A DNA stretch of 36,584 nt from Paenibacillus sp. 32O-W (GTDB taxonomy: Bacteria > Bacillota > Bacilli > Paenibacillales > NBRC-103111). Of the stretch, positions 26,203 to 34,792 are shown in pieces (position 1 is the stretch's first letter; each line of letters begins with the position of its first letter). The stretch covers positions 1 through 36,584 of the forward strand of contig NZ_VEGP01000061.1 of assembly GCF_007679495.1 (NCBI RefSeq), read 5' to 3'. A program made the position numbers and the translations under genes. A model generated the notes under the pieces. The model saw nothing but the letters and a program-made list of their open reading frames with translations. It ran no database searches and was not told the origin of the DNA.

Positions 26203-27147
26203 ATGAGGTCAAATTCAGGAAGAATATGGCTAGTTTTGTTTTATCTTCTCTTTGCTGTATATGTTTGTTTTGCAATGAAAATCATCTTATTTAAGACGAT
26301 CCCACTATCAAAAGCATTTACGCATCCGCTTCTTGAACTAAGAAGTGTGAATCTCATTCCTCTTCGTACAATCATCGAGTTTATTAGTGAACCCATGGAT
26401 CTAGTGATGGCGTTAACCAACATTTTGGGTAACATTGCGGTCTTTGTTCCCTTTGGAATATTTATATCCTATACAGTTAAGAAAAAATCGCTTGGTTACC
26501 AAACGTTAATTCTGTTTTTAACCTCACTGTCCATTGAGATCGTTCAATATATATTGGCTTTGGGCAGCACTGATGTGGACGATATTCTTTTGAACGTTGT
26601 GGGGGGATTATTCGGAATTGCTATCTGCCAAGGAATGAAACGAATATTCCCTGCCCAAGATCGTCACCTTATCGCACTTGTGGTCTTTTTTCTGGTGGCG
26701 GGGATCGCCGGAAGCGCAACGATTATGAAGGTGGATAGCAGCTTGCTTCCTTTTGGCTCTTCCAAAGTGGTCTACATAGATGAGAATAAAGAAATAATGG
26801 AAGACTTGGATGAGGCTGCGGCTCATTTGGTTGGGGAATTAGTATCCATTGATGCGGACACGATTACAGTACAGCGTTCTCCGAAGCATACAGTTACGAT
26901 GACACAATCGGAAATATCGAATGACGGAGACGAGAGGGTGACAGTCTCCTTCAACGCTGTGACAAAAATAATTATTCGGCAAATTCATTCCGATAAAAAT
27001 GAAATCATCAGCCAATATAAGGAAGGGACGGCTTCGGAACTCGCCTTCCTGTTGAGCTCGACGGATACTGTTCCCTCGGTAAGGGTCTGGTTGTCCAATG
27101 AAGATAACCTTTCAGCACATGCGCTGCTTGTTAGTTTCATAGAATAG
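26203..27147 (+). CDS. VanZ-like membrane protein
   Basis: 314 residues from ATG 26203, behind AGAGGTG at nine bases. Four to five helices in the first ~180 residues. The VanZ signature is clear: VNLIPLRTI near residue 50, then NILGNIAVFVPFGIF, SIEIVQYILALGSTDVDDILLNVVGGLFG. VanZ of enterococci gives low-level teicoplanin resistance; most homologues have unknown roles at the envelope. After the last helix there is an added ~130-residue extracytoplasmic C-terminal domain (ending WLSNEDNLSAHALLVSFIE), beyond the plain VanZ length. A single-gene unit, ended by the hairpin at 27231. Confidence 0.85.
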   Translation: MRSNSGRIWLVLFYLLFAVYVCFAMKIILFKTIPLSKAFTHPLLELRSVNLIPLRTIIEFISEPMDLVMALTNILGNIAVFVPFGIFISYTVKKKSLGYQTLILFLTSLSIEIVQYILALGSTDVDDILLNVVGGLFGIAICQGMKRIFPAQDRHLIALVVFFLVAGIAGSATIMKVDSSLLPFGSSKVVYIDENKEIMEDLDEAAAHLVGELVSIDADTITVQRSPKHTVTMTQSEISNDGDERVTVSFNAVTKIIIRQIHSDKNEIISQYKEGTASELAFLLSSTDTVPSVRVWLSNEDNLSAHALLVSFIE

Positions 27148-27230
27148 CGGAATTCATAATCCGGCATTATTCGAGCTACTCAGACGCAAGTAATAGAAAG
27201 TATAAATGATAATTTATGAGTTTGATTAAG

Positions 27231-27259
27231 GCTTCTCACTTTAGTGGGATGCTTTTTTT
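27231..27259 (+). terminator. terminator after the VanZ gene
   Basis: GCTTCTCAC (27231-27239) pairs with GTGGGATGC (27244-27252) apart from one mismatch and a G-T pair; the loop is TTTA and T7 follows. Confidence 0.75.
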
Positions 27260-27660
27260 CTTTAAAAGTTCAACCAACCCTCACGAACGCAGCTACCTAA
27301 GCACAGTAGAAAATAATGATGCCTTTCGTCGTTGGATGTTCGATTTAAAGGGGCAGAGCGGGTTTGTAATGAGGGCGGTACCCTGGAGACTACGATGCCG
27401 AGAGGATGAAAATTCTACAATTTATATAACTAGAACTTACATGTATATTTTCTGTAGAGTTTTATTTGCTATCATTCATAATGCTAGGTATTAATGCGAG
27501 AATGCTTATTTATCGAACAGTCTGATTCTTCTGTGCAGCGAAGAGCAGCGCTGTTTTTGCGGTATTCAAAATTCCCTTCCAAGCACTGATAAATGGCGGA
27601 TCGTGGGAATAGAAAGCAGAATGACATGGATTTAACACCATGATAATCAAGGAGAGCACG
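27260..27660. other. intergenic, only a weak hairpin seen
   Basis: No supported gene in about 400 bases. A short hairpin with T5 (CAGCG/CGCTG, 27536-27558) may be a weak terminator. A frame running 27216-27494 starts in the VanZ terminator and resembles no family. Confidence 0.4.
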
Positions 27661-28938
27661 ATGAAGGCGGTCTTAATCGATGATGAAAAGCTGGCTATAG
27701 ATGATTTGGAGCAACAGCTTCTGAAGATGGCGGACTATCATATCGTAGGCAAATTCACGGATCCGGTGATTGGAAAACGAGTGATTGAAAACAACGATGT
27801 TGATATCGTTTTTTTGGACATTCTGCTTCCTGGGTTTAACGGGTTGAAATTGGCTGAACAGCTTCTGGAGAGGAAGCCTGAATTGATTATTGTCTTTGTG
27901 ACGGCTTATAATCATTTTGCAGTCAAGGCTTTTGAGCTTAATGCATTTGATTATATATTGAAGCCGGTTCGGCAAGAGCGTTTGGTTAAAACCACTCAAC
28001 GGGCTAAACAAAGAAAGATGGGACTATGCCCGGATTCGTTGCGAAGAACGGAAATATTGCAATTAAACCTGTTTTCGCATGTCACGATTTCAGATGAATC
28101 GGGCGGGATATTGCCTTTGCATTGGAGGACGGCAGACATCCAGCAGTTGTTTCTATATCTGCTCCAGCATAGAGGACAGGTTGTCGGCAAATCTGAACTA
28201 ATCGATTTGCTGTGGCCGGAATTCGAGCTCAAGAGAGCGTATGCCCGTTTGTACACCGGGGTGTATCATATTCGTCAATTGCTTGAGCCGTTCGGCGATC
28301 ATTTTGCAATCATTAGCTCATCCGAGGGGTATCTGTTGGCATTGAAGGATATCCGGTTGGATGTGGACCAATTTGAACGGTTTGTCCAATCAGAGACACC
28401 ATTATCCCGCGATACGATCGAACAATATGAACAGGCCATGAGCTTGTTTACGGGAGAATACCTGCAGGAATATAACTATGCATGGGCGGAAAATGAGAGA
28501 CGGAGGCTGCAGGCAATGTGGATTCGGACGGTTTCCAAAATAGCGGACTGGTATTATTCCAACCATCATCTGGATAAGGCAGTGTCTCATTGTTTGAGCA
28601 TCTGCCATAAATATCCGCTTGAAGAGAAGGCTTGGTTTACCACATTGGAAAGTTTAAGTTCATTAAAGTATTGAAATGGAGCGACTTTCTAATTGGCATA
28701 AAAAGCTTCCTCTAATACCGGGTTATTCATCTTCGAAAAAACTTCGTTAAAAGCTTTTTTTACTCTCATGAAATTGTTGGCCGAAGCAGGGGATCGGGCG
28801 TCTGTGCTTCATTACTTCAATCAATTGCGGGCCATGTTGAAGGAAAAATTTAATACGCAGCCCAGCCCTGCGATTACGGAGTGGTATCAAGCCTGGAAGA
28901 ATCAGAGTAAGCCGTTAATTTCAAGCGGAAACAGGTAA
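27661..28938 (+). pseudogene. SARP-like response regulator interrupted by a 123-bp insertion
   Basis: ATG 27661 follows AAGGAG at seven bases. Residues 1-120 are a receiver domain: acidic pair D7/D8, phosphoacceptor D53 (VFLDILLPGFNG), T81 and K101 (YILKPVRQ). Residues ~150-215 form a winged helix (SELIDLLWPEFELKRAYARLY), followed by the bacterial transcriptional activator domain (BTAD, DVDQFERFV...YLQEYNYAWAENERRRL). At 28641, after EKAWFT, foreign sequence adds a stop (TGA 28672). The natural rest of the BTAD (LMKLLAEAGDRASVLHYFNQ, ending at TAA 28936) resumes in the same frame after 28763. Removing 123 bases restores a 384-residue protein. As read, 337 residues, lacking the last BTAD helices. 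The usual histidine kinase partner is not in the window. Confidence 0.85.
28641..28763. mobile_element. 123-bp insertion with 5-bp target duplication
   Basis: TTTAC occurs at 28636-28640 and again at 28759-28763, and the response regulator coding sequence continues perfectly if one copy and everything between is removed. Inside, AAAAAGCTT (28700-28708) and AAGCTTTTT at the right end could pair. No terminal inverted repeats or open frame are visible, so this is at most a MITE-like or other small non-autonomous element. The junctions are inferred from restored BTAD coding. Confidence 0.6.
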
Positions 28939-29036
28939 TTAGCTGCTATATCTGGCCTTCGCGATCATGTGTTTAACTTTAATGGGGCTGTCCCAATAGC
29001 GTTTGCATCAAACGAGAACATTCCAAAAACGAAGTA

Positions 29037-29082
29037 AAAAGGACCTCTAAACCCACTGTGTGTGTGGGAACGGGGTCCTTTT
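29037..29082. terminator. bidirectional terminator between response regulator and DUF6366
   Basis: AAAAGGACC / GGTCCTTTT outer stem with CCCAC (29052-29056) / GTGGG (29064-29068) inside. T-runs on both strands serve the two convergent genes. The sequence GGGGCTGTCCCAA at 28984-28996 just before it resembles insertion sequence ends in Paenibacillus but stands alone. Confidence 0.85.
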
Positions 29083-29178
29083 CTAGTAGCCAAATTTAAC
29101 TCTAGGCGGGGCTTGAAAAATCATAGATCGATTTATGATACAACCCCATTCCTTCCAGCGGTAATAGATGGACCTTTG

Positions 29179-29391
29179 TTAAAAAAGTAATTTATAAACG
29201 GCATACCCTATAACCAATAATAAAATTAAAATTCCAGTACCTTTCCAACCCATCCTGCCAACTAAATCCGCAAAATTTCCAAATTCGGCACGATTTACTC
29301 CATCACTGAACGTACCGAAGGGGTTATTTTTTAGCTCTTCTTGTCTAAAACGTTCTCTTTTGTCTGCAGGTGTTTCTTTTCGGGAATCCAT
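29179..29391 (-). CDS. DUF6366 family small membrane protein
   Basis: 70 residues, preceded by AGGAGG at seven bases. The N-terminal half is charged (ETPADKRERFRQEELKNNP), then GNFADLVGRMGWKGTGILIL, the family's hallmark, leading into a single C-terminal helix (ILLLVIGYAVYKLLF). Length and layout match DUF6366 proteins of Bacillota, whose role is unknown. Single gene, convergent with the response regulator. Confidence 0.85.
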   Translation of the reverse strand: MDSRKETPADKRERFRQEELKNNPFGTFSDGVNRAEFGNFADLVGRMGWKGTGILILLLVIGYAVYKLLF

Positions 29392-29880
29392 TTAACCGCC
29401 TCCTGATCAAACCGCGTACATTAAGAGCAGCTTGTTTTTCTCTTATGCAGATTATATTACTACAAATATTCCCCAATACCTCTGTATGGATCGGTCCGTT
29501 TGTATGGCGCCAAGCTTTTTTTAAAAAAGCTGCAAATCTGCATGTTTTGGGGCGGTTTGGCTTCGCTGCCGCAGCAAAGGCTGACAAAATACATCTTTTT
29601 TCTCGTTTGAGTGGAGAGGGAGCCTTTTACTACGAAAATAAATGCATAATCGCAGGCTTTTCTCTCAATATCCCATTTGGATAAAAAATAGATGTATATT
29701 CGCAGGAATTTGAAACTTGTCCTTGCCGTAAAAAGACTGGAAAGAGCAATGCACATGCTTCCGTTTTACGGGCGCGATAAAAACGTCTCTTTATACGGCG
29801 TGTTATGCGCTTATTCGACTTCAATGCTTCCGTAAGAAGAAACCTGCAATAAATGACTGCTATATATTTTGCAAAAAGGA
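29392..29880. other. intergenic, no gene recognised
   Basis: About 490 bases upstream of DUF6366 and before the next promoter. Frames on both strands here are short, lack ribosome sites, and contain nothing I recognise. Presumably includes the DUF6366 promoter. Confidence 0.4.
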
Positions 29881-29909
29881 TTGATTTTAAAAATAATATT
29901 TTATATACT
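29881..29909 (+). promoter_or_regulatory. probable sigma-A promoter of the MurQ operon
   Basis: TTGATT (29881-29886), 17-bp AT-rich spacer, TATACT (29904-29909). It would give a leader of about 230 bases before the binding-protein gene at 30146. Assignment to that operon is inferred from position. Confidence 0.5.
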
Positions 29910-29972
29910 TAACTCAAACATGAAATAAAATTTCACAAACATTTCCATTGTAACCAATCGTTATGACCGTAG

Positions 29973-30104
29973 GTTTTGTCTTGGCGAAAGGGCTTTCGAA
30001 GTGGTTTGAATATTCCTTCCGCTGCTGCGGTTATTGGATTTTTCATCATTGTTGGAATCGCTTTCGCTGCGGTTTTCTCCTCATACTTTCAGAGGATTAA
30101 ATAA
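29973..30104 (+). other. possible C-terminal fragment of a membrane protein
   Basis: An open frame without a start reads GLNIPSAAAVIGFFIIVGIAF then AAVFSSYFQRIK and stops at TAA 30102-30104. It looks like the last helix and basic tail of a membrane protein. I do not recognise the family. It may be a remnant of a gene lost upstream of the importer operon, or chance. Confidence 0.3.
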
Positions 30105-30145
30105 ATGATAAAGAAAGTTAAATTTAAAAAGGGAGGCAACATAAT

Positions 30146-31444
30146 ATGAAACGTTGGACCACCATTGCGTTGACGGCTGCTCTAATATCGGCAACGGCAC
30201 TGACCGGATGCGGCAAGCAGGATGCAGGGCCAAGCAGTACACCTGACAATAGCGTGCAGCCGGCGCCGGGAGGAGAGAAGGTTAAGCTGACGATCGGAAG
30301 TTGGCGTACAGAGGATACAGAGGCTTACAAGAAGATCATCAAGGAGTTCAACAAGACCAATCCGGACATTGAAATCGAATTTAAACCGACGAAGAACACG
30401 GAGTATAACACCGTATTGAATACGGCTTTGCAGACGGGCAGCGGTCCCGATATTATCCATCTGCGTCCGTATGCGGCGGGCAGACAGCTGGCCGACGGCG
30501 GATATTTGGAGCCGATTGACAACTTGAAAGGAATCGACGTCTTTAGCAAGGATACCTTGCTGGCTGCGACCGGAAGTGATGGCAAGCTGTACGGAGTGCC
30601 GACGGTGTTCAGCTCGACACAGATTTTCTATAATAAGAAGATTTTTGAGCAATACGGCCTGCAGGAGCCCAAAACATGGGACGAACTGATCCAGGTGGCC
30701 GAGAAGCTGAAGGAGAATAAGGTAACTCCGTTTGCCTTCGGTTCCAAGGAAGGCTGGATTCTGTCCCTGACTCACGGTGCGTTGGGGCCAAGTGTCTACG
30801 GAGGGTCCGATTTCGTGGACAAAGTCACATCGGGCGAAGCGAAGCTGACGGACCCCGCATTCGTGGATTCCGTCAAGATGATGCAGGAGCTGGCCCCGTA
30901 TTTCCCGGACAACTATATCGGTCTCGGCATGGATGATATGCGCAACCTGTTCGTTACCGAGCAAGCGGGAATGTTCGTGATGGGGGACTGGGAGGTGGCC
31001 GTCATGAAGAAGATGAATCCGGAGCTTGAGCTCGATATGTTCCCGGTTCCTCCGAAATCCGCCGACGGCAAAGCGACGGTGACGACATGGGTGGACGGTT
31101 CCTTCGCCGTCAACAAGCAATCCCCGCATAAGGAAGCGGCATTGAAGTTCCTGGAGTTCATGACGACCAAAGAATTCGGTACGCTGGTCATTAACGAGCT
31201 GCAGAAGCCGAGCACTATTCCGGGAGTTACCGCGGACGATCCGCTCGTTTCGAAGATTGCCGAGAACGCGGATACGATCGCGACGCCATATCTGTTCGTT
31301 GTTCATTTCGGAGCGGGCAACCCGACCTCCAAATCTACGCTGGAAACTTCGCTGCAGGGCATGTATCTGGAGAAAATGACGCCGGAGCAAGTGGCGGATG
31401 AAGTGCAGAAGAGCGTTGATTCTTGGTTCCAACCGCAAAAATAA
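30146..31444 (+). CDS. sugar-binding lipoprotein of an Ugp/MalE-type ABC importer
   Basis: 432 residues, a family 1 solute-binding protein. Signal peptide with lipobox ALTGC (Cys22), then VKLTIGSWRTEDTEAYKKII, FNKTNPDIEIEF, the TGSGPDIIHL loop, YGVPTVFSSTQIFYNKKIF and FAVNKQSPHKEAALKFLEFM, all typical. It captures a sugar at the cell surface for the two permeases that follow. GGGAGG lies nine bases before ATG. The frame is complete, in contrast to the binding protein at 22.7 kb. With MurQ at the operon end, an amino sugar such as MurNAc or a muropeptide sugar is the best guess for ligand. Confidence 0.9.
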   Translation: MKRWTTIALTAALISATALTGCGKQDAGPSSTPDNSVQPAPGGEKVKLTIGSWRTEDTEAYKKIIKEFNKTNPDIEIEFKPTKNTEYNTVLNTALQTGSGPDIIHLRPYAAGRQLADGGYLEPIDNLKGIDVFSKDTLLAATGSDGKLYGVPTVFSSTQIFYNKKIFEQYGLQEPKTWDELIQVAEKLKENKVTPFAFGSKEGWILSLTHGALGPSVYGGSDFVDKVTSGEAKLTDPAFVDSVKMMQELAPYFPDNYIGLGMDDMRNLFVTEQAGMFVMGDWEVAVMKKMNPELELDMFPVPPKSADGKATVTTWVDGSFAVNKQSPHKEAALKFLEFMTTKEFGTLVINELQKPSTIPGVTADDPLVSKIAENADTIATPYLFVVHFGAGNPTSKSTLETSLQGMYLEKMTPEQVADEVQKSVDSWFQPQK

Positions 31445-31464
31445 TTCCGTGAGGTGGCGAGGAC

Positions 31465-32394
31465 ATGGGAAATCGGACGAGAAACGTTAAGCGAACGAGG
31501 TGGGTGGTGCATCTTTTCCCCCTCCCTGCCCTCGCTGTTTATACCTTGTTTATCGTATACCCCATTCTGGCTGCATTCAGCTACAGCTTGTATGATTGGC
31601 AGGGGTTTCAAAAAGGGGCCTTTATCTGGTTCGACAATTTCGTCAGTCTGTTCACTAAAGAGCCGTTCAATCATTTGTTCTGGAATGCGTTCGGCCATAA
31701 TGTTTATTACTTTATTCTCGAGATGGTTGTACAGAACGGGATTGCGTTCGTGCTGGCCTATATTATTTATTCGAAAATCAAGGGCGCGGGTTTTTTCAAG
31801 ATGGCGTACTTTATCCCGCGTCTGCTCTCCGTCATTGTCGTCGGTTTCTTGTGGAAGCTCATCCTGAATCCGAACAACGGTGTTCTGAATACGGTGCTGA
31901 AGCAGGTCGGGCTCGATTCATGGGCCAGACCGTGGCTTGGCGATCCGGACACGGCGCTTACGGCCATCATTCTCGTGAATAGCTGGTTCGGCATCGGATT
32001 TTCCGTGCTGATCTTCCTGGCGGGACTGCAGGGAATCTCCCAGGAGGTGATCGAGGCGGCCCGACTGGATGGGGTGAAAGGCTTCAAGATGATCCGTACG
32101 ATGATCATTCCGATGATGATGCCGTCGATCATTATTATAACGGTATATACGTTCATTCATGCTTTCGAAGCCTTCGAGCTGATTTATGCGATGGAAGGCT
32201 CGCAGGGGGAACCGTTCAATTCGACGGATACGCTGGCCATCTTCTTCTACCGTATTGCGTTCGGCGGAGCCGGCGGCGGGGATTCTGTGGCTATCGGATT
32301 AGGTTCCGCGCTTGCGGTGGTTCTGTTCTTCATCATTGCCAGCCTGTCGGCCTTATTCTTGTACTTCACACGTAAAAATGAGATTCAGCACTAA
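31465..32394 (+). CDS. sugar ABC importer permease, UgpA/MalF type
   Basis: 309 residues, six helices starting with FPLPALAVYTLFIVYPILAA (first helix). EAA loop: EVIEAARLDGVKGFKMIRTM. The typical P-loop-like YNAFGHNVYYF region is present before the second helix. Starts 20 bp after the binding-protein stop behind GAGGTGGCGAGG. Cytoplasmic loops contact a shared ATPase not encoded here. Confidence 0.9.
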   Translation: MGNRTRNVKRTRWVVHLFPLPALAVYTLFIVYPILAAFSYSLYDWQGFQKGAFIWFDNFVSLFTKEPFNHLFWNAFGHNVYYFILEMVVQNGIAFVLAYIIYSKIKGAGFFKMAYFIPRLLSVIVVGFLWKLILNPNNGVLNTVLKQVGLDSWARPWLGDPDTALTAIILVNSWFGIGFSVLIFLAGLQGISQEVIEAARLDGVKGFKMIRTMIIPMMMPSIIIITVYTFIHAFEAFELIYAMEGSQGEPFNSTDTLAIFFYRIAFGGAGGGDSVAIGLGSALAVVLFFIIASLSALFLYFTRKNEIQH

Positions 32395-32406
32395 GGGGGG
32401 AGCCAT

Positions 32407-33231
32407 ATGAAAACAAGCAGAAGCCTTCGGATTGCACAGTATTTCATCGCGTATTTGCTGGCTTTCATTAGCCTCTACCCGGTTTTCTTGATGCTGATCT
32501 CTTCGCTCAAAACGAATATTGATATTTTCAAGCATCCTATGGGCTTGACGACGAAGCTGAGCTTCCAGGCGTATGTCAAGCTGATCGATCAGCTTCCATA
32601 CTTGGACTACTTGACGAACAGTATTTTCGTGAGCGTTGTTTCGGTCGCTCTCATCATAGTCAGCGGATCATTGGCTTCGTTCTATATCGCCAGGTATTCG
32701 TTCCGCTGGAACGGGGCGCTGTTTTTCTTCTTCCTGCTGGGCATGATGATTCCGATCAAGCTGGGGATCGTGCCGTTATTCCTTCTGATGAAGCAGCTGG
32801 CCATTATCAACACCCAATGGTCGCTCATCTTCGTCTATACGGCGATCGGCATTCCGTTATCGGTACTGATCTTGACCGGCTTTTTCCGCACACTGCCCAA
32901 GGAACTGGAGGAAGCCGCCAGAATTGACGGCTGCTCGGACTTGGGAATTTTCCGGAACGTACTGCTGCCGTTGATGAGACCGGCTCTCGGTACGGTGATG
33001 ATCATGAACTTTATTACCGTATGGAATGACTTCTTCTTTCCGCTCATTTTCATTCAGGACGAAACCCGCAAGACGATTCCTGTCGGAATGCTGACGCTGT
33101 TCGGCGAATATTCTACCGATTGGAGCGTGCTCTTCGCCGGTCTGACCCTGTCTTCCCTACCGATGCTGGTTCTGTTCTTCCTGGCCTCCAAGCAATTCAT
33201 GGACGGATTGACGGCAGGTGCGGTTAAGTAA
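32407..33231 (+). CDS. sugar ABC importer permease, UgpE/MalG type
   Basis: 274 residues, six helices, EAA loop ELEEAARIDGCSDLGIFRNV. FISLYPVFLMLISSLKTNID at the front and FFLASKQFMDGLTAGAVK at the end are typical of this half of the channel. GGGGGAG lies just before ATG, 12 bp after the first permease. A gap of 107 bp to murQ follows, with no terminator seen, so co-transcription is likely. Confidence 0.9.
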   Translation: MKTSRSLRIAQYFIAYLLAFISLYPVFLMLISSLKTNIDIFKHPMGLTTKLSFQAYVKLIDQLPYLDYLTNSIFVSVVSVALIIVSGSLASFYIARYSFRWNGALFFFFLLGMMIPIKLGIVPLFLLMKQLAIINTQWSLIFVYTAIGIPLSVLILTGFFRTLPKELEEAARIDGCSDLGIFRNVLLPLMRPALGTVMIMNFITVWNDFFFPLIFIQDETRKTIPVGMLTLFGEYSTDWSVLFAGLTLSSLPMLVLFFLASKQFMDGLTAGAVK

Positions 33232-33338
33232 CACAAAGTATTGCCGGAAGCTGAAGAAGCGCAAAGCAATAGCCAAGCGGATGATAGATTCACCGGAGAG
33301 TACTTCACAAGAAATGCAAGAAATGGAGGAACTAAACC

Positions 33339-34250
33339 ATGGAGCAGGCCAACATCAGTGAACTGCTCACCGAGCAGAGAAATGAACGCACCCGGCATTT
33401 GGACCGCTTAAGCATAGAAGAGATCGCCGAGCTGATGAATCGGGAGGACGAGACCGTCGCCCTCTCGGTGCGCAAGGCGCTGCCGCAGATTACGGCGGCC
33501 ATCGAGCGCATTGTGGAGGCGCTTAGGAGCGGCGGCCGATTGATATATATCGGCGCCGGAACGAGCGGCCGGCTCGGCGTTCTGGATGCGTCGGAATGCC
33601 CGCCGACATTCGGCGTCAGCCCCGAGCTGGTGCAGGGGATCATCGCCGGAGGGGACCGCGCCATCCGCCACGCGATCGAGAACGCCGAGGACGATGCGGA
33701 AGCCGGGCGGCGCGATGCGGCCGCGGTCGTGACCGCACATGACGCCGTCGTCGGCATTACGGCAAGCGGCCGGACGCCGTATGTGATCGCGGCCATCCAG
33801 GAGGCGAGGCGAATCGGCGCGGTGACCGCCAGCATCTCGTGCAACAGCGGCACCCCGCTGAGCGCCGCGGCGGAGTGGCCGATTGAGGTGCCTGTCGGCC
33901 CGGAGATCGTTACGGGCTCTACCCGGCTCAAGGCCGGAACCGCGCAGAAGCTCGTCCTGAACATGCTCAGCACGGTCACTATGATTCAGCTTGGCAAAGT
34001 ACACGACAACCTGATGGTCAATGTGCAGGCGACGAACCATAAGCTGAAGCAGCGGGTCGTCCATATCGTCATGGATGCGACGGGTGTCGATCGGCCGACG
34101 GCCGCCGATTACTGCGAACGGGCCGGCGGGGACGCGAGAGTGGCGATTCTTATGCAGCGTTACGCGATCGGCAGGGAAGAGGCGCTAGATGCCCTTAAGC
34201 GGACGGGAGAGCATTTCGGAGCGGCGGACAAGCTGTTGGCGGGACGTTAG
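33339..34250 (+). CDS. murQ: N-acetylmuramic acid 6-phosphate etherase
   Basis: 303 residues (E. coli MurQ has 298), a SIS-domain lyase that cleaves the D-lactyl ether of MurNAc-6-phosphate to GlcNAc-6-phosphate and D-lactate in cell wall recycling. The sugar-phosphate loop is IGAGTSGRLGVLDASECPPT (71-90). The catalytic glutamates (E. coli Glu83 and Glu114) correspond to E86 in ASECPPTFG and E117 in ENAEDD. The C-terminal UBA-like part (EEALDALKRTGEHFGAADKL) is also present. GGAGG lies 10 bases upstream of ATG. Base composition is visibly richer in GC than in neighbouring genes. Last gene of the importer operon. Since an ABC importer does not phosphorylate its cargo, a MurNAc kinase elsewhere would be needed. 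Confidence 0.97.
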   Translation: MEQANISELLTEQRNERTRHLDRLSIEEIAELMNREDETVALSVRKALPQITAAIERIVEALRSGGRLIYIGAGTSGRLGVLDASECPPTFGVSPELVQGIIAGGDRAIRHAIENAEDDAEAGRRDAAAVVTAHDAVVGITASGRTPYVIAAIQEARRIGAVTASISCNSGTPLSAAAEWPIEVPVGPEIVTGSTRLKAGTAQKLVLNMLSTVTMIQLGKVHDNLMVNVQATNHKLKQRVVHIVMDATGVDRPTAADYCERAGGDARVAILMQRYAIGREEALDALKRTGEHFGAADKLLAGR

Positions 34251-34288
34251 TATAAGAAAATGTTTAGAGGTTTGAGATTCTCGAATGG

Positions 34289-34334
34289 ATAAGCCAGAGG
34301 GCCGTAATCGTAACAAAATGGCTCTCTGGCTTAT
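34289..34334. terminator. hairpin between murQ and the OsmC gene
   Basis: 15-base arms ATAAGCCAGAGGGCC / GGCTCTCTGGCTTAT with one mismatch, loop 16 bases. Little T-run on either side, but its place between convergent stops indicates a terminator for both. Confidence 0.65.
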
Positions 34335-34348
34335 TGTCTTCACGATAT

Positions 34349-34792
34349 TTACTCTTCAATGATAATTCCGTTTAACTTAAGGTTGACGGGGTTCGCGATC
34401 GTATCTCCTACCGGACAAGTTTGTTCCAAAAATTGAATAAACTGCTCGACCCGTTCCCGGGGCGCGGAGGTTTTAATATGGAAGGTGTAACGGATGTCGG
34501 AATACCCGCGGCGAACATCCGATTTATTCATGAAGCCGTCCGTATCCAGATCCCCCTCCACCTCTACCCGGAAATCATCGAGCTGAACATCAAACTTCCT
34601 GGCATACACCCGGGCTACGATGGATTGGCACGCGCCCAGCGAGCAGAGCAGAGCTTCCACCGGATTCATGGCCGTATCCGTTCCTCCCAAGCTTTTCGGT
34701 TCGTCTATTAACAGTTCGAAATTTCTGGAACGGGTCTTGACGACCAGTCCGTCCTGCAAATGGGCGGTTGCTTTAAAAGTTTCTACCGGCAT
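34349..34792 (-). CDS. OsmC-family protein (peroxiredoxin-like)
   Basis: 147 residues from ATG 34792, which has GGGAG eight bases upstream; GTG 34801 is less likely. The two redox cysteines are C55 (LLCSLGACQSIVA, on the central helix) and C126 (EQTCPVGDTI). GGTDTAMNPVEALL is the typical lead-in. OsmC/Ohr-type proteins detoxify organic hydroperoxides; this one is closer to the YhfA-like branch than to Ohr. Single gene; a TTATAG/TATAAA-rich region with an imperfect CCGA...TCGG dyad (about 34829-34846) lies upstream and may be its regulated promoter. Confidence 0.9.
   Translation of the reverse strand: MPVETFKATAHLQDGLVVKTRSRNFELLIDEPKSLGGTDTAMNPVEALLCSLGACQSIVARVYARKFDVQLDDFRVEVEGDLDTDGFMNKSDVRRGYSDIRYTFHIKTSAPRERVEQFIQFLEQTCPVGDTIANPVNLKLNGIIIEE

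Noticed and set aside
27216-27494. 92-codon frame after the VanZ gene
   Set aside because: Starts inside the VanZ terminator hairpin, has no recognisable domain and poor coding character.
28984-28996. GGGGCTGTCCCAA resembling an insertion sequence terminus
   Set aside because: A single 13-base match without transposase, partner end or target duplication is too little for a mobile element call.
30182-31438. 418-codon open frame on the minus strand across the binding-protein gene
   Set aside because: It is the mirror of a clear solute-binding lipoprotein gene with conserved motifs; long antisense frames arise from its codon use. No ribosome site.
33232-33338. Open frame between the second permease and murQ
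   Set aside because: About 30 codons (basic/acidic residues) with no start or ribosome site; most likely a spacer in the operon.
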